A DNA stretch of 64,000 bases, taken from assembly GCF_023278185.1 (NCBI RefSeq), contig NZ_CP066356.1, positions 5,882,001 through 5,946,000 on the forward strand, read 5' to 3'. Positions within the stretch are counted from its first letter, which is position 1. Each line of letters begins with the position of its first letter. The DNA is from Bradyrhizobium elkanii USDA 76 (GTDB lineage Bacteria > Pseudomonadota > Alphaproteobacteria > Rhizobiales > Xanthobacteraceae). The notes beneath the pieces were generated by a model. That model was not told where the DNA came from, ran no database searches, and saw only the letters and a list, made by a program, of their open reading frames with translations. Shown piece after piece: positions 42,714-51,617 of the stretch. The position numbers were made by a program, and so were the translations under genes.

Positions 42714-43088
42714 ATGCGTATTCGGTTTGGCTACACGGTCGCAGGCATTTTGGCGTTGGGTGCAACGCTGTTCGGCAACTCCGGGCCGGCGGCGGCAGCG
42801 GACCTTGGTCTGGTCACAAAGGCACCGGTCGGGACCTGCACCGAGATCGTCTTCACCTGTGAGAACGGCCATCAATATCCGCTGTGCCCGCGCGCTGTGT
42901 CGGTCGAGGGCGAAGTGGTCACGGCCTCCCTGCTCACCGGCCGTGGCGGCATCCATGTGCGGCACGTTCCGATGGGCGTCGGCTATCGCTATGCGGGCCG
43001 CGGCGTCTGGCTGGACGGCTTCCGGGAAAACGCGCTGCTCAACTTCGGCAAGCGCCACCAGGTGGCGTGCACCATCGCGCATTCATGA
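42714..43088 (+). CDS. Small secreted protein of unknown function
   Basis: A 124-residue protein from the ATG at 42714, after a CGAGGGGG ribosome site. Signal peptide MRIRFGYTVAGILALGATLF, cleavage probably after PAAAA. The mature part has four Cys (GTCTEIVFTCENG, YPLCPRAV, QVACTIAH), suggesting two disulfides, and a small beta domain. The longer frame from 42564 lacks a signal. Not recognised; lies opposite another small secreted gene with a shared terminator. Confidence 0.6.
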   Translation: MRIRFGYTVAGILALGATLFGNSGPAAAADLGLVTKAPVGTCTEIVFTCENGHQYPLCPRAVSVEGEVVTASLLTGRGGIHVRHVPMGVGYRYAGRGVWLDGFRENALLNFGKRHQVACTIAHS

Positions 43089-43094
43089 GTGCGC

Positions 43095-43128
43095 GCTCTG
43101 CGTCGCTCCAATGGGCGTGACGCAGAGC
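43095..43128. terminator. Hairpin between convergent small genes
   Basis: GCTCTGCGTC and GACGCAGAGC form a 10-bp stem with a 14-base loop. It is centred between the stop at 43088 and the converging stop at 43151. It lacks a long T-run, so it may be a bidirectional or Rho-assisted terminator. Confidence 0.6.
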
Positions 43129-43150
43129 ACCTCAAGCAGCCGAACTCTCC

Positions 43151-43414
43151 TCACCCCTTGGTGCGGAGCACGGCGCGCGACGAGCGCGAGAACATATACG
43201 CCTTCGGATTGACGTAGACCGGGCAGTAGTCCTGCCACTGGTACAGCTGCCAATTCCATTTCCAGCAGCCCGATACGATCTGGGGCTCTTGTACGTAGTC
43301 CAGCCGGTACGGCGGATCGCCAAACGGATAGTAGTCGCCGCATCGCGCCGCCGTCGAAGACAGAACGACGATGGAAGCGGCGGCGGCAATGATCACGGAA
43401 AATGACTTGTTCAT
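43151..43414 (-). CDS. Small secreted aromatic-rich protein
   Basis: An 87-residue protein from the ATG at 43414, which follows GAGGGGCGTT. It has a signal peptide (MNKSFSVIIAAAASIVVLSS). The mature part is rich in Tyr and Trp (DYYPFGDPPYRLDYVQ, CWKWNWQLYQWQDYCPVYV) with two or three Cys. No family is recognised. The longer frame from 43456 is unsupported. Confidence 0.55.
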   Translation of the reverse strand: MNKSFSVIIAAAASIVVLSSTAARCGDYYPFGDPPYRLDYVQEPQIVSGCWKWNWQLYQWQDYCPVYVNPKAYMFSRSSRAVLRTKG

Positions 43415-43511
43415 AACGCCCCTCGATCGAATGACGTGACCGCGCGAGAGTGCCAAATCCGCCGGTCGTTATCAAGATGCCGCCTGCCTCGTGACCGGCT
43501 CGCCGACTGTT

Positions 43512-44282
43512 CTAGACGGCGCGATTTTGCGTCGGCGCGCGGCCGCCGCCATCGGCGACCAGCACCGCGCCGGTCACGAAGGACGCCTCGTCGGAGGCCA
43601 GGAACAGGCAGCACGCTGCGATCTCGGCGGGCTCGGCCATCCGTCCCAGGGCAATGCGTCGTTCGACGCCGCGAATCTCGGCATCGACAGTGGTGCCGTT
43701 CTGGTCCGCAAGCAGCTGCATTTCATGGGCGCTCATCGGCGTGCGCACCCAGCCTGGCGCCACCGCATTGGCGCGGATGCCGTCGGCGCCGTGCGCATAG
43801 GCCAGCGAGCGCGTATAGGCGACGACGGCCGCCTTGCTGGCGGCGTAGCTTGCGCTATCCGGGCTCGCATTGAACGCGGCAACCGATGCGACGTTCACGA
43901 TCGCTCCGCCGCGCTGCCGGAGCAGCGGCAGGGACGCGCGACAGACGCGCATCGTCCCCGTGAGGTTGACGTCGAGCGTTTTGGCCCAGACCTCGTCGGA
44001 GACGCTGGCGGGCTGATCCGGCACGATCAGGCCGGCGGCGTTGACCACGATGTCGAGCCACGCCCCGCAGGCGGTGACGGCCTTGGCGATGTCGTCAGGC
44101 TTTGTGACGTCGCCATGGATCGCCTGCCCGCCGCACTCCACTGCTGCGGCCTGCAGGTCGGCGTCGCCGAGGCCGAACAGCACGACGCGCGCACCGCTCA
44201 ACGCCAGCAGCGCCGCCGTCGCCCGGCCGATCCCCGTGGCGGCGCCGGTCACCAACGCCGTCTTTCCGTCGAGCCGCGGCAT
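43512..44282 (-). CDS. Short-chain dehydrogenase/reductase (SDR) 1
   Basis: A 256-residue classical SDR. Cofactor motif TGAATGIG (residues 12-19), NAAG after a beta strand (VVNAAG), the active-site Ser region VNVASVAAFN and the catalytic YAASK (about residue 150), then the family end CCLFLASDEASFVTGAVLVADGG. The start MPRLDGKT at 44282 is preferred because the upstream extension translates a rhizobial intergenic repeat (44287-44331). It follows a second SDR gene and belongs to the operon headed by the aldehyde dehydrogenase at 48002. It probably oxidises or reduces an alcohol/ketone intermediate; substrate unknown. Confidence 0.88.
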   Translation of the reverse strand: MPRLDGKTALVTGAATGIGRATAALLALSGARVVLFGLGDADLQAAAVECGGQAIHGDVTKPDDIAKAVTACGAWLDIVVNAAGLIVPDQPASVSDEVWAKTLDVNLTGTMRVCRASLPLLRQRGGAIVNVASVAAFNASPDSASYAASKAAVVAYTRSLAYAHGADGIRANAVAPGWVRTPMSAHEMQLLADQNGTTVDAEIRGVERRIALGRMAEPAEIAACCLFLASDEASFVTGAVLVADGGGRAPTQNRAV

Positions 44283-44286
44283 CAGG

Positions 44287-44331
44287 GCGTGATCCGGAAA
44301 GGTGGAAACCGGTTTTCCGAGAGGATCATGC
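44287..44331. repeat. Rhizobial intergenic palindromic repeat
   Basis: GCGTGATCCGGAAAGG...AACCGGTTTTCCGAGAGGATCATGC is an imperfect palindrome. I recognise it as a short repeat scattered through Bradyrhizobium and related genomes. It fills the gap between the two SDR genes. Confidence 0.6.
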
Positions 44332-44335
44332 CCAT

Positions 44336-45133
44336 CTAGACTCCCCACTGCCGTTCGACGGCAAATCCGGTTTCCGGCAGCGTCGAGCCGCCGTCGACGA
44401 CGATGGTCTGCCCGGTAACGTATTTGGCCTCGGAGGAGGCGAGATAGAGCATCGCGCAGGCGATGTCGTCGGCGCTGCCCATGTGCCCCATCGGAATGAA
44501 GCGCTCGAGCTTCGCCCTGTTCTCCGCCGCGCTCATGGTGCCGCGGCCCGGCTTTTCGATGAAGCCGGCCTCGACGCCGTTGACCGTAATGCCGTCGCGC
44601 GCGAGCTCGAAGGCGGCGCCGCGGATGAATGCGTTGACGCCGGCTTTCGCCGCCGAGTAATGCGCGCCGCCGCCCATCGCGACGCGCGCGGAGACCGAGG
44701 ACGTCACGAGGATGCGCCCGAACCTGACGGCACGCATGTGCGGAATTGCGGCTTGCGCAAGCCAGATGCTGGCGCTGAGGTTCAGCGCCAGCGTATCCTC
44801 GAGCTTCGTTTCATCAAGCTCTTCAATCGATGACCACGGACAGCCGCCGGCATTGTGCACGACGATATCGAGCCGGCCATATTGAGCAGCGACGCGATCG
44901 ACCATCGCCCGCAAGCCGCCGCGATCGAGCCGGTCGAACGGGACGCAATGCGCTGACCGTCCATCGGCCACAAGTTCGCGCGCCAACGCCTCGGCCACAT
45001 CAAGCGTCCGGTTGGCGATCACCACGGTCGCGCCGGCCTCTGCGAGGCGTCTCACGATGGCCGCGCCGATCCCCCTGCCGCCGCCGGTGACGATGACGAC
45101 CCGGCCGTCAAGATTGAACGGAAGCGCCTGCAT
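44336..45133 (-). CDS. Short-chain dehydrogenase/reductase (SDR) 2
   Basis: A 265-residue classical SDR with cofactor motif TGGGRGIG, NAGG after VVHNAGG, VTSSVSARV around the active-site Ser and YSAAK as catalytic Tyr-Lys, then MLYLASSEAKYVTGQTIVVDGG. The ATG at 45133 overlaps the stop of the upstream aminotransferase gene (ATGA), so it is translationally coupled to it. It shares only general SDR similarity with the next gene, so the two probably act on different intermediates. Substrate unknown. Confidence 0.9.
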   Translation of the reverse strand: MQALPFNLDGRVVIVTGGGRGIGAAIVRRLAEAGATVVIANRTLDVAEALARELVADGRSAHCVPFDRLDRGGLRAMVDRVAAQYGRLDIVVHNAGGCPWSSIEELDETKLEDTLALNLSASIWLAQAAIPHMRAVRFGRILVTSSVSARVAMGGGAHYSAAKAGVNAFIRGAAFELARDGITVNGVEAGFIEKPGRGTMSAAENRAKLERFIPMGHMGSADDIACAMLYLASSEAKYVTGQTIVVDGGSTLPETGFAVERQWGV

Positions 45134-46521
45134 CAGATCGCTCCCGCGCCGCGCAGCAAGTCGATGAACTGCGCCAACACCGCCGTGTGCTTGTCGACGT
45201 CGCGCGCCGACGTCGCCGGACACATCAGCAGCATGGTGTGGAACGGGGTCACCAGAATGCCCTCGTTGATGTAGAACGCATGCAGCAGGGTCTCGAGATT
45301 GGGTTGCCGGCCGGCAATGACGTCGGCGCCGCTGCGTGGCGGCTGCGGCATGAACATGATCTCGGCGCGCGCGCCGATCTGCGTGACGTGCCAGGGCAGA
45401 CCAGCCGCCGCGATCAGCCTGCGCGCTTCCTGCGCAAGCCAGGTCGCGGTCCCGATCATCCGCTCGTAATTCGCAGAGGTCAGCACCTTCTCCAGCACCG
45501 CGCGCATGGTCGCGACCGTCAGCGCGTTGCCGGCCAGCGTGCCGCCGAATCCAAGATGCGCCGACTGCCGTTCGCGCGGATTGACGTGGGGGACGATCTT
45601 CCAGAGCCGCTCGGCGATCTCGTGGGCAAGGCCAAACACGCCGGCGGGGATGCCACCCGCGATCGCCTTGCCCGCGACGAAAATGTCGGGCTCGAGCCCA
45701 TGGCTCTCGGTATAACCGCCCGGCCCGCAGGACAGCGTGTGGGTCTCGTCGATGATGAGGACGGTGCCGGCGCGGCGGGTCAGGTCACGCAACGCCCGGA
45801 GAAAACCGGGATCGACCGGGATCATGCCGAAATTCGTCATCAGCGGCTCGGTCAGCACGCAGGCGACGTCGCCATGCGCAAGCGCGGCCTCCAGCCCGGC
45901 GACATCGTTGAATTCAACGACCCGGCTCACGGCATCATGATCGATGCCGTTGGGATGAATCATGTTGCGCAAGCCGACGCGGCCATCGCGGATCTCGACA
46001 TGCGCCTCCTCGACGCCGCCGTGATAGCAGCCGGAGAACACCAGCACCTTGCGCCGGCCGGTGATCATGCGCGAGATGCGGATCGCGGCGCGGTTGGCGT
46101 CGGTCGCCGACGTCGTCAGTGTCCAGTATTTCGGACCGAAGCGGCGGGACAGTTCGGCGCCGACCCAAACGCTGTCTTCCGTCGGCAGCATCATGGTCGC
46201 GCCACGCTTGAGCTGAGCAAGCGCGGCCTCGGTCACCGCCTCGGGCGCGTGGCCGCACATGCCGCCGGTGTCGCCAAGGCAGAAATCGACGTAGTCGCGG
46301 CCGTCGATGTCCCTGATATGCGCGCCCTGCGCCTCCTCGGCGTAAACAGGGAAGCCGCCGGCCCAGCGCCGCATCCAGTGCGACGGGCCGCCGTAAAGGT
46401 AGTGCTGCCTTCCCTCCTGCCAGGCCGCGGCCGATCGCGGGTGCAGCGCGCGAAAGCGCTCCTGCTCGGCATCGAGCAGTCGGTTCAGAACGCCGGCGCG
46501 TTCGGCAGTTGCAGCTGTCAT
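45133..46521 (-). CDS. Class III aminotransferase (glutamate-semialdehyde aminomutase-like)
   Basis: A 462-residue PLP enzyme of the class III group. The substrate/cofactor motifs are ATDANRAAIRISR, YHGGVEEAH, VLIIDETHT (cofactor Asp) and the PLP lysine in FVAGKAIAGG (Lys285). It looks more like the aminomutase-type subgroup than ornithine-type enzymes. It starts at the ATG at 46521, which overlaps the aldehyde dehydrogenase stop, and ends overlapping the SDR start. Transamination or isomerisation of an amino-acid-like intermediate is likely; the exact substrate cannot be read from the sequence. Confidence 0.88.
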   Translation of the reverse strand: MTAATAERAGVLNRLLDAEQERFRALHPRSAAAWQEGRQHYLYGGPSHWMRRWAGGFPVYAEEAQGAHIRDIDGRDYVDFCLGDTGGMCGHAPEAVTEAALAQLKRGATMMLPTEDSVWVGAELSRRFGPKYWTLTTSATDANRAAIRISRMITGRRKVLVFSGCYHGGVEEAHVEIRDGRVGLRNMIHPNGIDHDAVSRVVEFNDVAGLEAALAHGDVACVLTEPLMTNFGMIPVDPGFLRALRDLTRRAGTVLIIDETHTLSCGPGGYTESHGLEPDIFVAGKAIAGGIPAGVFGLAHEIAERLWKIVPHVNPRERQSAHLGFGGTLAGNALTVATMRAVLEKVLTSANYERMIGTATWLAQEARRLIAAAGLPWHVTQIGARAEIMFMPQPPRSGADVIAGRQPNLETLLHAFYINEGILVTPFHTMLLMCPATSARDVDKHTAVLAQFIDLLRGAGAI

Positions 46522-48002
46522 AGCGCGATCCAGGCGGTCTTGAGGTCGGTATAGGCGTCGAGGGCGTGCAGCGACTTGTCGCGTCCGAAACCGGATTGCT
46601 TGAAGCCGCCGAGCGGCACCGTAATGTCGGCGCCGCCATAGGCATTGACGTGCACGACGCCGGCCTTGATGGCGCGCACCATGCGATGCGCCATCGACAG
46701 ACTTGCGGTCCACACCGCCGACGCAAGCCCATAGGGGGTCGCATTGGCGAGCGCTATGGCATCTTCCTCGCCCTCGAACCGCGTCACTGCCAGCACCGGG
46801 CCGAACACCTCCTCGCGCCAGACCTGCATAGTCGGCGTCACCTTGGTGAGGATCGCAGGCGCCATGAAGTTGCCGCCGCTCTCGACGCGGATCTGCTCGC
46901 CGCCGACCAGCCGCGTCGCGCCCTGCGCTTCCGCGTGGGCAACGGCGTCCAGATTCTTGCGCAACTGTGCTTTGCTTGAGATGGCGCCGATATCCGAGGT
47001 CAGTTCGAGGGGATCGCCGACGCGGAGCTTGGCGGTGGCGTCGAGCAGCTCGGCCATGAAGCGATCGTAGATCGAGGACTGCACCAGCAGCCGCGATCCG
47101 GCCACGCAGACCTGGCCGGAGTTTCGGAAGATCCCGCTCGCCGAGACCTTGGCCGCATGCCTGATGTCGGGCGCATCGGCGAACACGATGTTGGGCGACT
47201 TGCCGCCAAGCTCGAGATGGACACGTTTCAGGTTCGATCGCGCCGAGCATTCCAGGAGACGCCGGCCCACCGCACCCGAGCCGGTGAAGGCGAGCACATC
47301 GACATCCATGTGCAGCGCAAGCGCCTCGCCGGCGGATGAGCCGCGGCCGGTGACGACGTTGAGCACGCCATCGGGTAACCCCGCCTCGGCGGCGAGCTCA
47401 GCAAGCCGCAGCAGCGTCAGCGACGCAAGCTCCGGCGGCTTGACCACGACCGAATTTCCGGCGGCGAGCGCCGGGCCGATCTTCCACGCTCCGATCATCA
47501 GCGGGAAATTCCACGGCACGATCACACCGACGACACCAAGCGGCTCGCGATGCACGAGCCCGAGCACATCGCCTGAGGTCGGCGCGATCTCGCCATAGAC
47601 CTTGTCGATCGCCTCGGCGTAGTAACGGATGGTGCCGGCGGCCGAGAGCGGTTCGGCCTTGTAGGCCATGCCGATCTCGGTGCCGTTGTCGCGCACGCCG
47701 AGCACCGCGATCTCGAGCGCGTGCTGCTCGATGAGGTCGGCGAATCGCAGCAACACCTTCTTGCGCTGCGCCGGCGCCGCGCGCGACCAGCTGCCCTGCT
47801 CGAAGGCCTGCCGCGCGCGTCTGACCGCGGCGTCGACATCGGCCGCGTCGCCGTCAGCTATGCTGGTCAATACCTGGCCGTCGATCGGCGACACGACATC
47901 AAGCCGTGCCTCGCTGATCGCCGGCGCCGGCCGGCCGCCGATGAAGAGCTGCTGGGCCGGAATGACGGCCGCGCGTAGTCGATCGATCTGGGCTTGCTGC
48001 AT
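46518..48002 (-). CDS. NAD(P)-dependent aldehyde dehydrogenase (PuuC-like)
   Basis: A 494-residue ALDH-superfamily enzyme with FPLMIGAWKIGPALAAGNSV, the Glu motif LELGGKSPN, the catalytic Cys299 in SGQVCVAGSR and the C-terminal LGGFKQSGFGRDKS. Motifs and length are closest to gamma-glutamyl-gamma-aminobutyraldehyde / aminobutyraldehyde dehydrogenases, which fits the amine-catabolic surroundings. It is the first gene of an operon with aminotransferase and two SDR genes, all joined by ATGA overlaps or small gaps. An ATCAACC-N4-GGTGGAT site lies 89 bases before the start and probably controls it. ATG at 48002. Confidence 0.9.
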   Translation of the reverse strand: MQQAQIDRLRAAVIPAQQLFIGGRPAPAISEARLDVVSPIDGQVLTSIADGDAADVDAAVRRARQAFEQGSWSRAAPAQRKKVLLRFADLIEQHALEIAVLGVRDNGTEIGMAYKAEPLSAAGTIRYYAEAIDKVYGEIAPTSGDVLGLVHREPLGVVGVIVPWNFPLMIGAWKIGPALAAGNSVVVKPPELASLTLLRLAELAAEAGLPDGVLNVVTGRGSSAGEALALHMDVDVLAFTGSGAVGRRLLECSARSNLKRVHLELGGKSPNIVFADAPDIRHAAKVSASGIFRNSGQVCVAGSRLLVQSSIYDRFMAELLDATAKLRVGDPLELTSDIGAISSKAQLRKNLDAVAHAEAQGATRLVGGEQIRVESGGNFMAPAILTKVTPTMQVWREEVFGPVLAVTRFEGEEDAIALANATPYGLASAVWTASLSMAHRMVRAIKAGVVHVNAYGGADITVPLGGFKQSGFGRDKSLHALDAYTDLKTAWIAL

Positions 48003-48090
48003 GCGAGATCATTATGACGATGACAAAAGCGGCTTCCGAGCAAGACCGCTGACACGGCGCAATCCTCGCCAAATCAAGGCTTTGGCAGCA

Positions 48091-48108
48091 ATCAACCGAT
48101 AGGTGGAT
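48091..48108. promoter_or_regulatory. Palindromic operator candidate, copy C (one mismatch)
   Basis: ATCAACC-GATA-GGTGGAT, one mismatch from the perfect palindrome ATCCACC-N4-GGTGGAT found at 61560 and 63526. It is preceded by GGCAGCA, as is the copy at 63526. It sits between the divergent aldehyde dehydrogenase (start 48002) and Tm-1-like (start 48220) genes and could regulate both. Confidence 0.65.
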
Positions 48109-48219
48109 GTCACGGCAAGGCCCGTCCCCATAGCGTGATCGCACGATGGCCGAGCGCTCCGCCTGCGTTATGCAAACCGGTTGTCACCCTCCCTTACGCC
48201 TGCCGGCGAGCCGAAGGTC

Positions 48220-49482
48220 ATGCCCGAGATGACGCATCCCCGCATTCTCCTGATCGGAACGGGAGACACCAAGGCCGACGAACTGCTGTTCATGAGCGAG
48301 TGCATCGCGCGCGCCGGTGGCCGAACCATCATGATGGACATCAGTGTGCTCGGCGATCCGCCGTACCAGGCGGCACATGACAAGCACGCGGTGGCGGCCG
48401 CCGCACAGACCACGATAGAGGCGATCGCATCGAGCGGCGACGAGAATTCCGCGATGTCGCTGATGGCGGTCGGCGCCGCCAATCTGGCGCGCGCGCTCGC
48501 GGAGCGCGATGCCATCGACGGTGTCATCGCGATCGGCGGCACGATGGGCACCGACCTTGCGCTCGACGTCGCGCAGGCGCTGCCGCTCGGCCTGCCGAAG
48601 CTGATCGTCTCGACCGTCGCCTTCTCGCATCTGATCCCGCCGGAGCGCGTCGCCGCCGATCTGATGATGATCCTGTGGGCCGGCGGCCTCTACGGCCTCA
48701 ACGGCACCTGCACCGCCGTGCTGTCGCAAGCCTGCGGCGCGATCGTCGGCGCCGCCAGAAGCGCAATCAAGCCGCGCAAGGACCGGCCGGTCGTTGCGAT
48801 CACCTCGCTCGGCAAGAGCTGCCTGCGCTATATGGTCGAGCTCAAGCCGCAGCTCGAACGGCGCGGCTACGAGGTGGTCGTCTTCCACACCACCGGCATG
48901 GGCGGCCGCGCGATGGAATCGATCGCCGCGCAAGGTGGCTTTGCCGCGGTGCTGGACCTCAGCCTGCAGGAGGTCGCCAACCAGCTCACCGGCTCGGTGG
49001 TCAATTCCGGCGCTGACAGGCTGGAGAATGCGGGCAGAGCCGGCATTCCCCAGATCGTCGCGCCCGGGGCGATCGACATGGTCGACTTCCCGGCATGGCT
49101 TGGGGTTCCGAACGAGGTGTCGGATCGTCCATTCCACGCGCATAACCGGCTGCTTGCGTCGGCAACGTCGGGATCCACTGATCGCCAACGGATCGCCCGC
49201 GCGATTGCCGAGAAACTGTCCCAGGCTAGCGCTCCCGTTGCCTTCGTGCTGCCCGCCGGCGGCATCCAGCAATGGGATCGCGAAGGCGAAGCCTTGCACG
49301 ATCCCGACGCCCTCGCCGCCTTCGTCGACGCCATGCGGTCGGCGATCAAGGCGCCGGTCGAACTGCACGAGATCAAGGATCACATCAACAGCGCGGCATT
49401 CAACGAAACGGTGCTCGGTATCTTCGACCGATGGGTCGCTGCCGGCATTGTCCCTCGCGGCCGCACCACGGCTGCCGCATGA
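48220..49482 (+). CDS. Tm-1-like ATP-binding domain protein (UPF0261)
   Basis: A 420-residue protein of the Tm-1-like/UPF0261 family. The N-terminal domain starts RILLIGTGDTKADELLFM and has GVIAIGGTMGTDLALDVAQ. The second domain has VVAITSLGKSCLRYM, VFHTTGMGGRAMES and GAIDMVDF, followed by RPFHAHN. The family binds ATP; the plant Tm-1 relative inhibits a viral replicase but bacterial members are of unclear metabolic function and lie in catabolic clusters. The ATG at 48220 begins directly at the domain. Its stop overlaps the start of the HAD gene. The operator candidate at 48091 precedes it. Confidence 0.88.
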   Translation: MPEMTHPRILLIGTGDTKADELLFMSECIARAGGRTIMMDISVLGDPPYQAAHDKHAVAAAAQTTIEAIASSGDENSAMSLMAVGAANLARALAERDAIDGVIAIGGTMGTDLALDVAQALPLGLPKLIVSTVAFSHLIPPERVAADLMMILWAGGLYGLNGTCTAVLSQACGAIVGAARSAIKPRKDRPVVAITSLGKSCLRYMVELKPQLERRGYEVVVFHTTGMGGRAMESIAAQGGFAAVLDLSLQEVANQLTGSVVNSGADRLENAGRAGIPQIVAPGAIDMVDFPAWLGVPNEVSDRPFHAHNRLLASATSGSTDRQRIARAIAEKLSQASAPVAFVLPAGGIQQWDREGEALHDPDALAAFVDAMRSAIKAPVELHEIKDHINSAAFNETVLGIFDRWVAAGIVPRGRTTAAA

Positions 49483-50144
49483 GGAGGCAGCTTGCCCAGG
49501 CGCTGGTGCTCGACTTCGGCGGGGTGATCTCGAAGACATTGTTCGAGACCCATGACCTGACCGAGCGTACGCTCGGGCTCGCCCCGTGCACACTGAAATG
49601 GCTCGGACCGTTCGCGCCCGACAGCGATCCGCTCTGGACTTCCATGCAGCGTGGCGAAATTTCTGAGCGCGACTACTGGCTGACCCGCAGCCGCGAGGTC
49701 GGGCGCCTGGTCGGCGAGGACTGGCGCGACATGGAGACCTTCGTGAAGCGCGCGCGCGGCGCCGATCCCGACACCGTGATCCGCCCCGAGGCAGCGCGCG
49801 CGATCACCCTCGCCGCCGATGCCGGGTTGCGCCTCGCCATTCTCTCGAACGAGCTCGACCTGTTCTACGGTGCCGATTTCCGCAGCCGTCTTTCTATCCT
49901 CAAGCGCTTCGACACCATCGTCGATGCCACGCATACCGGGATCTTGAAACCCGACCCTCGCGCCTACCAAAGCGTGCTGGACGAACTGGCGCTGGAGGCA
50001 GACAATTGCGTCTTCGTTGACGACCAGCGCCGCAACATCGCAGGCGCCGCCGCATGCAACATGCGCACGGTGCTGTTCGATGTGCGCAATCCTGCCACGT
50101 CCTACAGCGAGGCGCTGCGGCATTTCGGGCTGCAATTCGACTAA
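49479..50144 (+). CDS. HAD-superfamily hydrolase
   Basis: A 221-residue haloacid dehalogenase-like protein. Motif I is LVLDFGGVIS with nucleophile Asp12, motif II LAILSNE, motif III Lys in GILKPDPRAY and motif IV FVDDQRRN. The cap is the small helical type (subfamily IA). It begins at an ATG that overlaps the stop of the Tm-1-like gene, so the two are coupled. Phosphatase or dehalogenase chemistry is expected; the substrate is unknown. Confidence 0.88.
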   Translation: MRRQLAQALVLDFGGVISKTLFETHDLTERTLGLAPCTLKWLGPFAPDSDPLWTSMQRGEISERDYWLTRSREVGRLVGEDWRDMETFVKRARGADPDTVIRPEAARAITLAADAGLRLAILSNELDLFYGADFRSRLSILKRFDTIVDATHTGILKPDPRAYQSVLDELALEADNCVFVDDQRRNIAGAAACNMRTVLFDVRNPATSYSEALRHFGLQFD

Positions 50145-50247
50145 AGCGCTTTCGAGCGAAGCGAGTACCGGTTCGCGTGAAGAAAGCGCATCAAAACTAG
50201 AATCTGGAGCCCCGTCCCGATTCCATCGGAACGGAAAAAGGCTCCAG
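50145..50247. repeat. Rhizobial intergenic repeat with hairpin
   Basis: AGCGCTTTCGAGCGAAG...TACCGGTTCGCGTGAAGAAA followed by CTGGAGCC...GGCTCCAG, which forms an 8-bp stem with an inner GTCCCGAT/ATCGGAAC stem. I recognise the first half as a sequence found repeatedly between genes in Bradyrhizobium. It separates the HAD and aminotransferase genes and may act as the terminator of the former. Confidence 0.6.
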
Positions 50248-50264
50248 CCGGACAGGGAACGATC

Positions 50265-51617
50265 ATGCGCGACAGAAACTTCCTGGTTGAGAACAACGCC
50301 AAGCCGATCTGGCACCCGATGGCCCATCCCGCCGAAATGCGGGCGCAGCCGCCGCGGATCGTGATGAAAGGCGAAGGCGTTGAAGTTACCGATATCGACG
50401 GCAAGACCGTGATCGATGCGGTCGGCGGGTTGTGGAATGTCAATCTCGGCTACAGCTGCGATCCGATCAAGCAGGCGATCGCGGACCAGCTCAGCGCGCT
50501 GCCGTATTATTCGGGCTTCCGCGGCACCTCGAGCGGCCCCTCGATCGAGCTCGCCTACGAGCTCACCGAATGGTTCAAGCCGGAAGGCATGGTGCGCGCC
50601 TTCTTCACCTCGGGCGGATCGGACTCGGTCGAGACCGCACTGCGGCTCGCGCGGCAATACTGGAAGATCAAGGGCCAGGCCGACCGCACCAAGTTCCTGG
50701 CGCTGAAGAAGGGCTACCACGGCACCCATTTCGGCGGCGCCTCCGTCAACGGCAACGCCAATTTCCGCCGCAACTACGAGCCGATGCTGCCCGGCGTGTT
50801 CCACATCCCCGCGCCATCGACCTACCGCAATCCCTTCAGCGAGACCGATCCCGCAAGACTCGCGCAGCTGTGCGCAGCGGCGATGGAGGAGGAGATCGCG
50901 TTCCAGGGCGCCGACACCATCGCGGCCTTCATCATGGAGCCGGTGCTTGGGGCCGGCGGCGTGATCGTGCCGCCGGACAGCTTCATGAAGCTCGTGCGCG
51001 AGATCTGCGACCGTCACGGCATCCTGATGATCGCGGACGAGGTCGTCACCGGCTTCGGGCGCACCGGCGCGTGGTCGGGTTCGCGGCTCTGGGACGTGAA
51101 GCCCGACATGATGACGATGGCCAAGGCGATCACGTCAGGCTATTTCCCGCTCGGCGCGACGCTGATCGGCGAGCAGATCGCGGAGGCCTTCGAGGCCGAC
51201 ACGACCACGTTCGGCTCGATCGGCCACGGCTACACCTATTCCGGTCATCCGGTCGGCTGCGCCGCAGGTCTCGCGGCGCTCGCCGAGACCCGTCGCCTCA
51301 AGCTTGACGAGAATGCCGCCGCGCGCGGCGAGGAGCTTTCGCGGGCGCTCGCCGCGCTCAAGGCGAAGCATGCGCTGGTCGGCGACGTCAGGGGCAAGGG
51401 TTTGATGGCCGCGATCGAGCTGGTCGCCGATCGCGACAGCAAGAAGCCAGCCGACAAGAAGACGATGGCAAAGGTCGCCGATGCCGCCTACGAGGCCGGC
51501 GTGATGCTGCGCGTCTCCGGCAACAACCTGATCCTGTCGCCGCCCCTGATCCTGACGTCGACCGACGTGAGGCGGATCGCCGAAGGGATCGACGCCGGCC
51601 TCTCAGCGGCTTCCTGA
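50265..51617 (+). CDS. Class III omega-aminotransferase
   Basis: A 450-residue PLP-dependent aminotransferase. Motifs: FFTSGGSDSVETALRLARQY, GYHGTHFGG, the cofactor Asp in LMIADEVVTGFGRTG and the PLP lysine in MAKAITSGYFP (Lys287). The N-terminus (NAKPIWHPMAHPAEM) and overall layout match omega-transaminases acting on diamines, beta-alanine or similar with pyruvate. It lies alone on the plus strand, with a repeat upstream, and its stop overlaps by 15 bases the end of the convergent small gene at 51603. It has no copy of the palindromic operator upstream. Confidence 0.9.
   Translation: MRDRNFLVENNAKPIWHPMAHPAEMRAQPPRIVMKGEGVEVTDIDGKTVIDAVGGLWNVNLGYSCDPIKQAIADQLSALPYYSGFRGTSSGPSIELAYELTEWFKPEGMVRAFFTSGGSDSVETALRLARQYWKIKGQADRTKFLALKKGYHGTHFGGASVNGNANFRRNYEPMLPGVFHIPAPSTYRNPFSETDPARLAQLCAAAMEEEIAFQGADTIAAFIMEPVLGAGGVIVPPDSFMKLVREICDRHGILMIADEVVTGFGRTGAWSGSRLWDVKPDMMTMAKAITSGYFPLGATLIGEQIAEAFEADTTTFGSIGHGYTYSGHPVGCAAGLAALAETRRLKLDENAAARGEELSRALAALKAKHALVGDVRGKGLMAAIELVADRDSKKPADKKTMAKVADAAYEAGVMLRVSGNNLILSPPLILTSTDVRRIAEGIDAGLSAAS

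Noticed and set aside
46600..47250. Extension of the class III aminotransferase frame upstream to 47250
   Set aside because: That part is out-of-frame translation of the aldehyde dehydrogenase gene; the ATG at 46521 gives the normal length.
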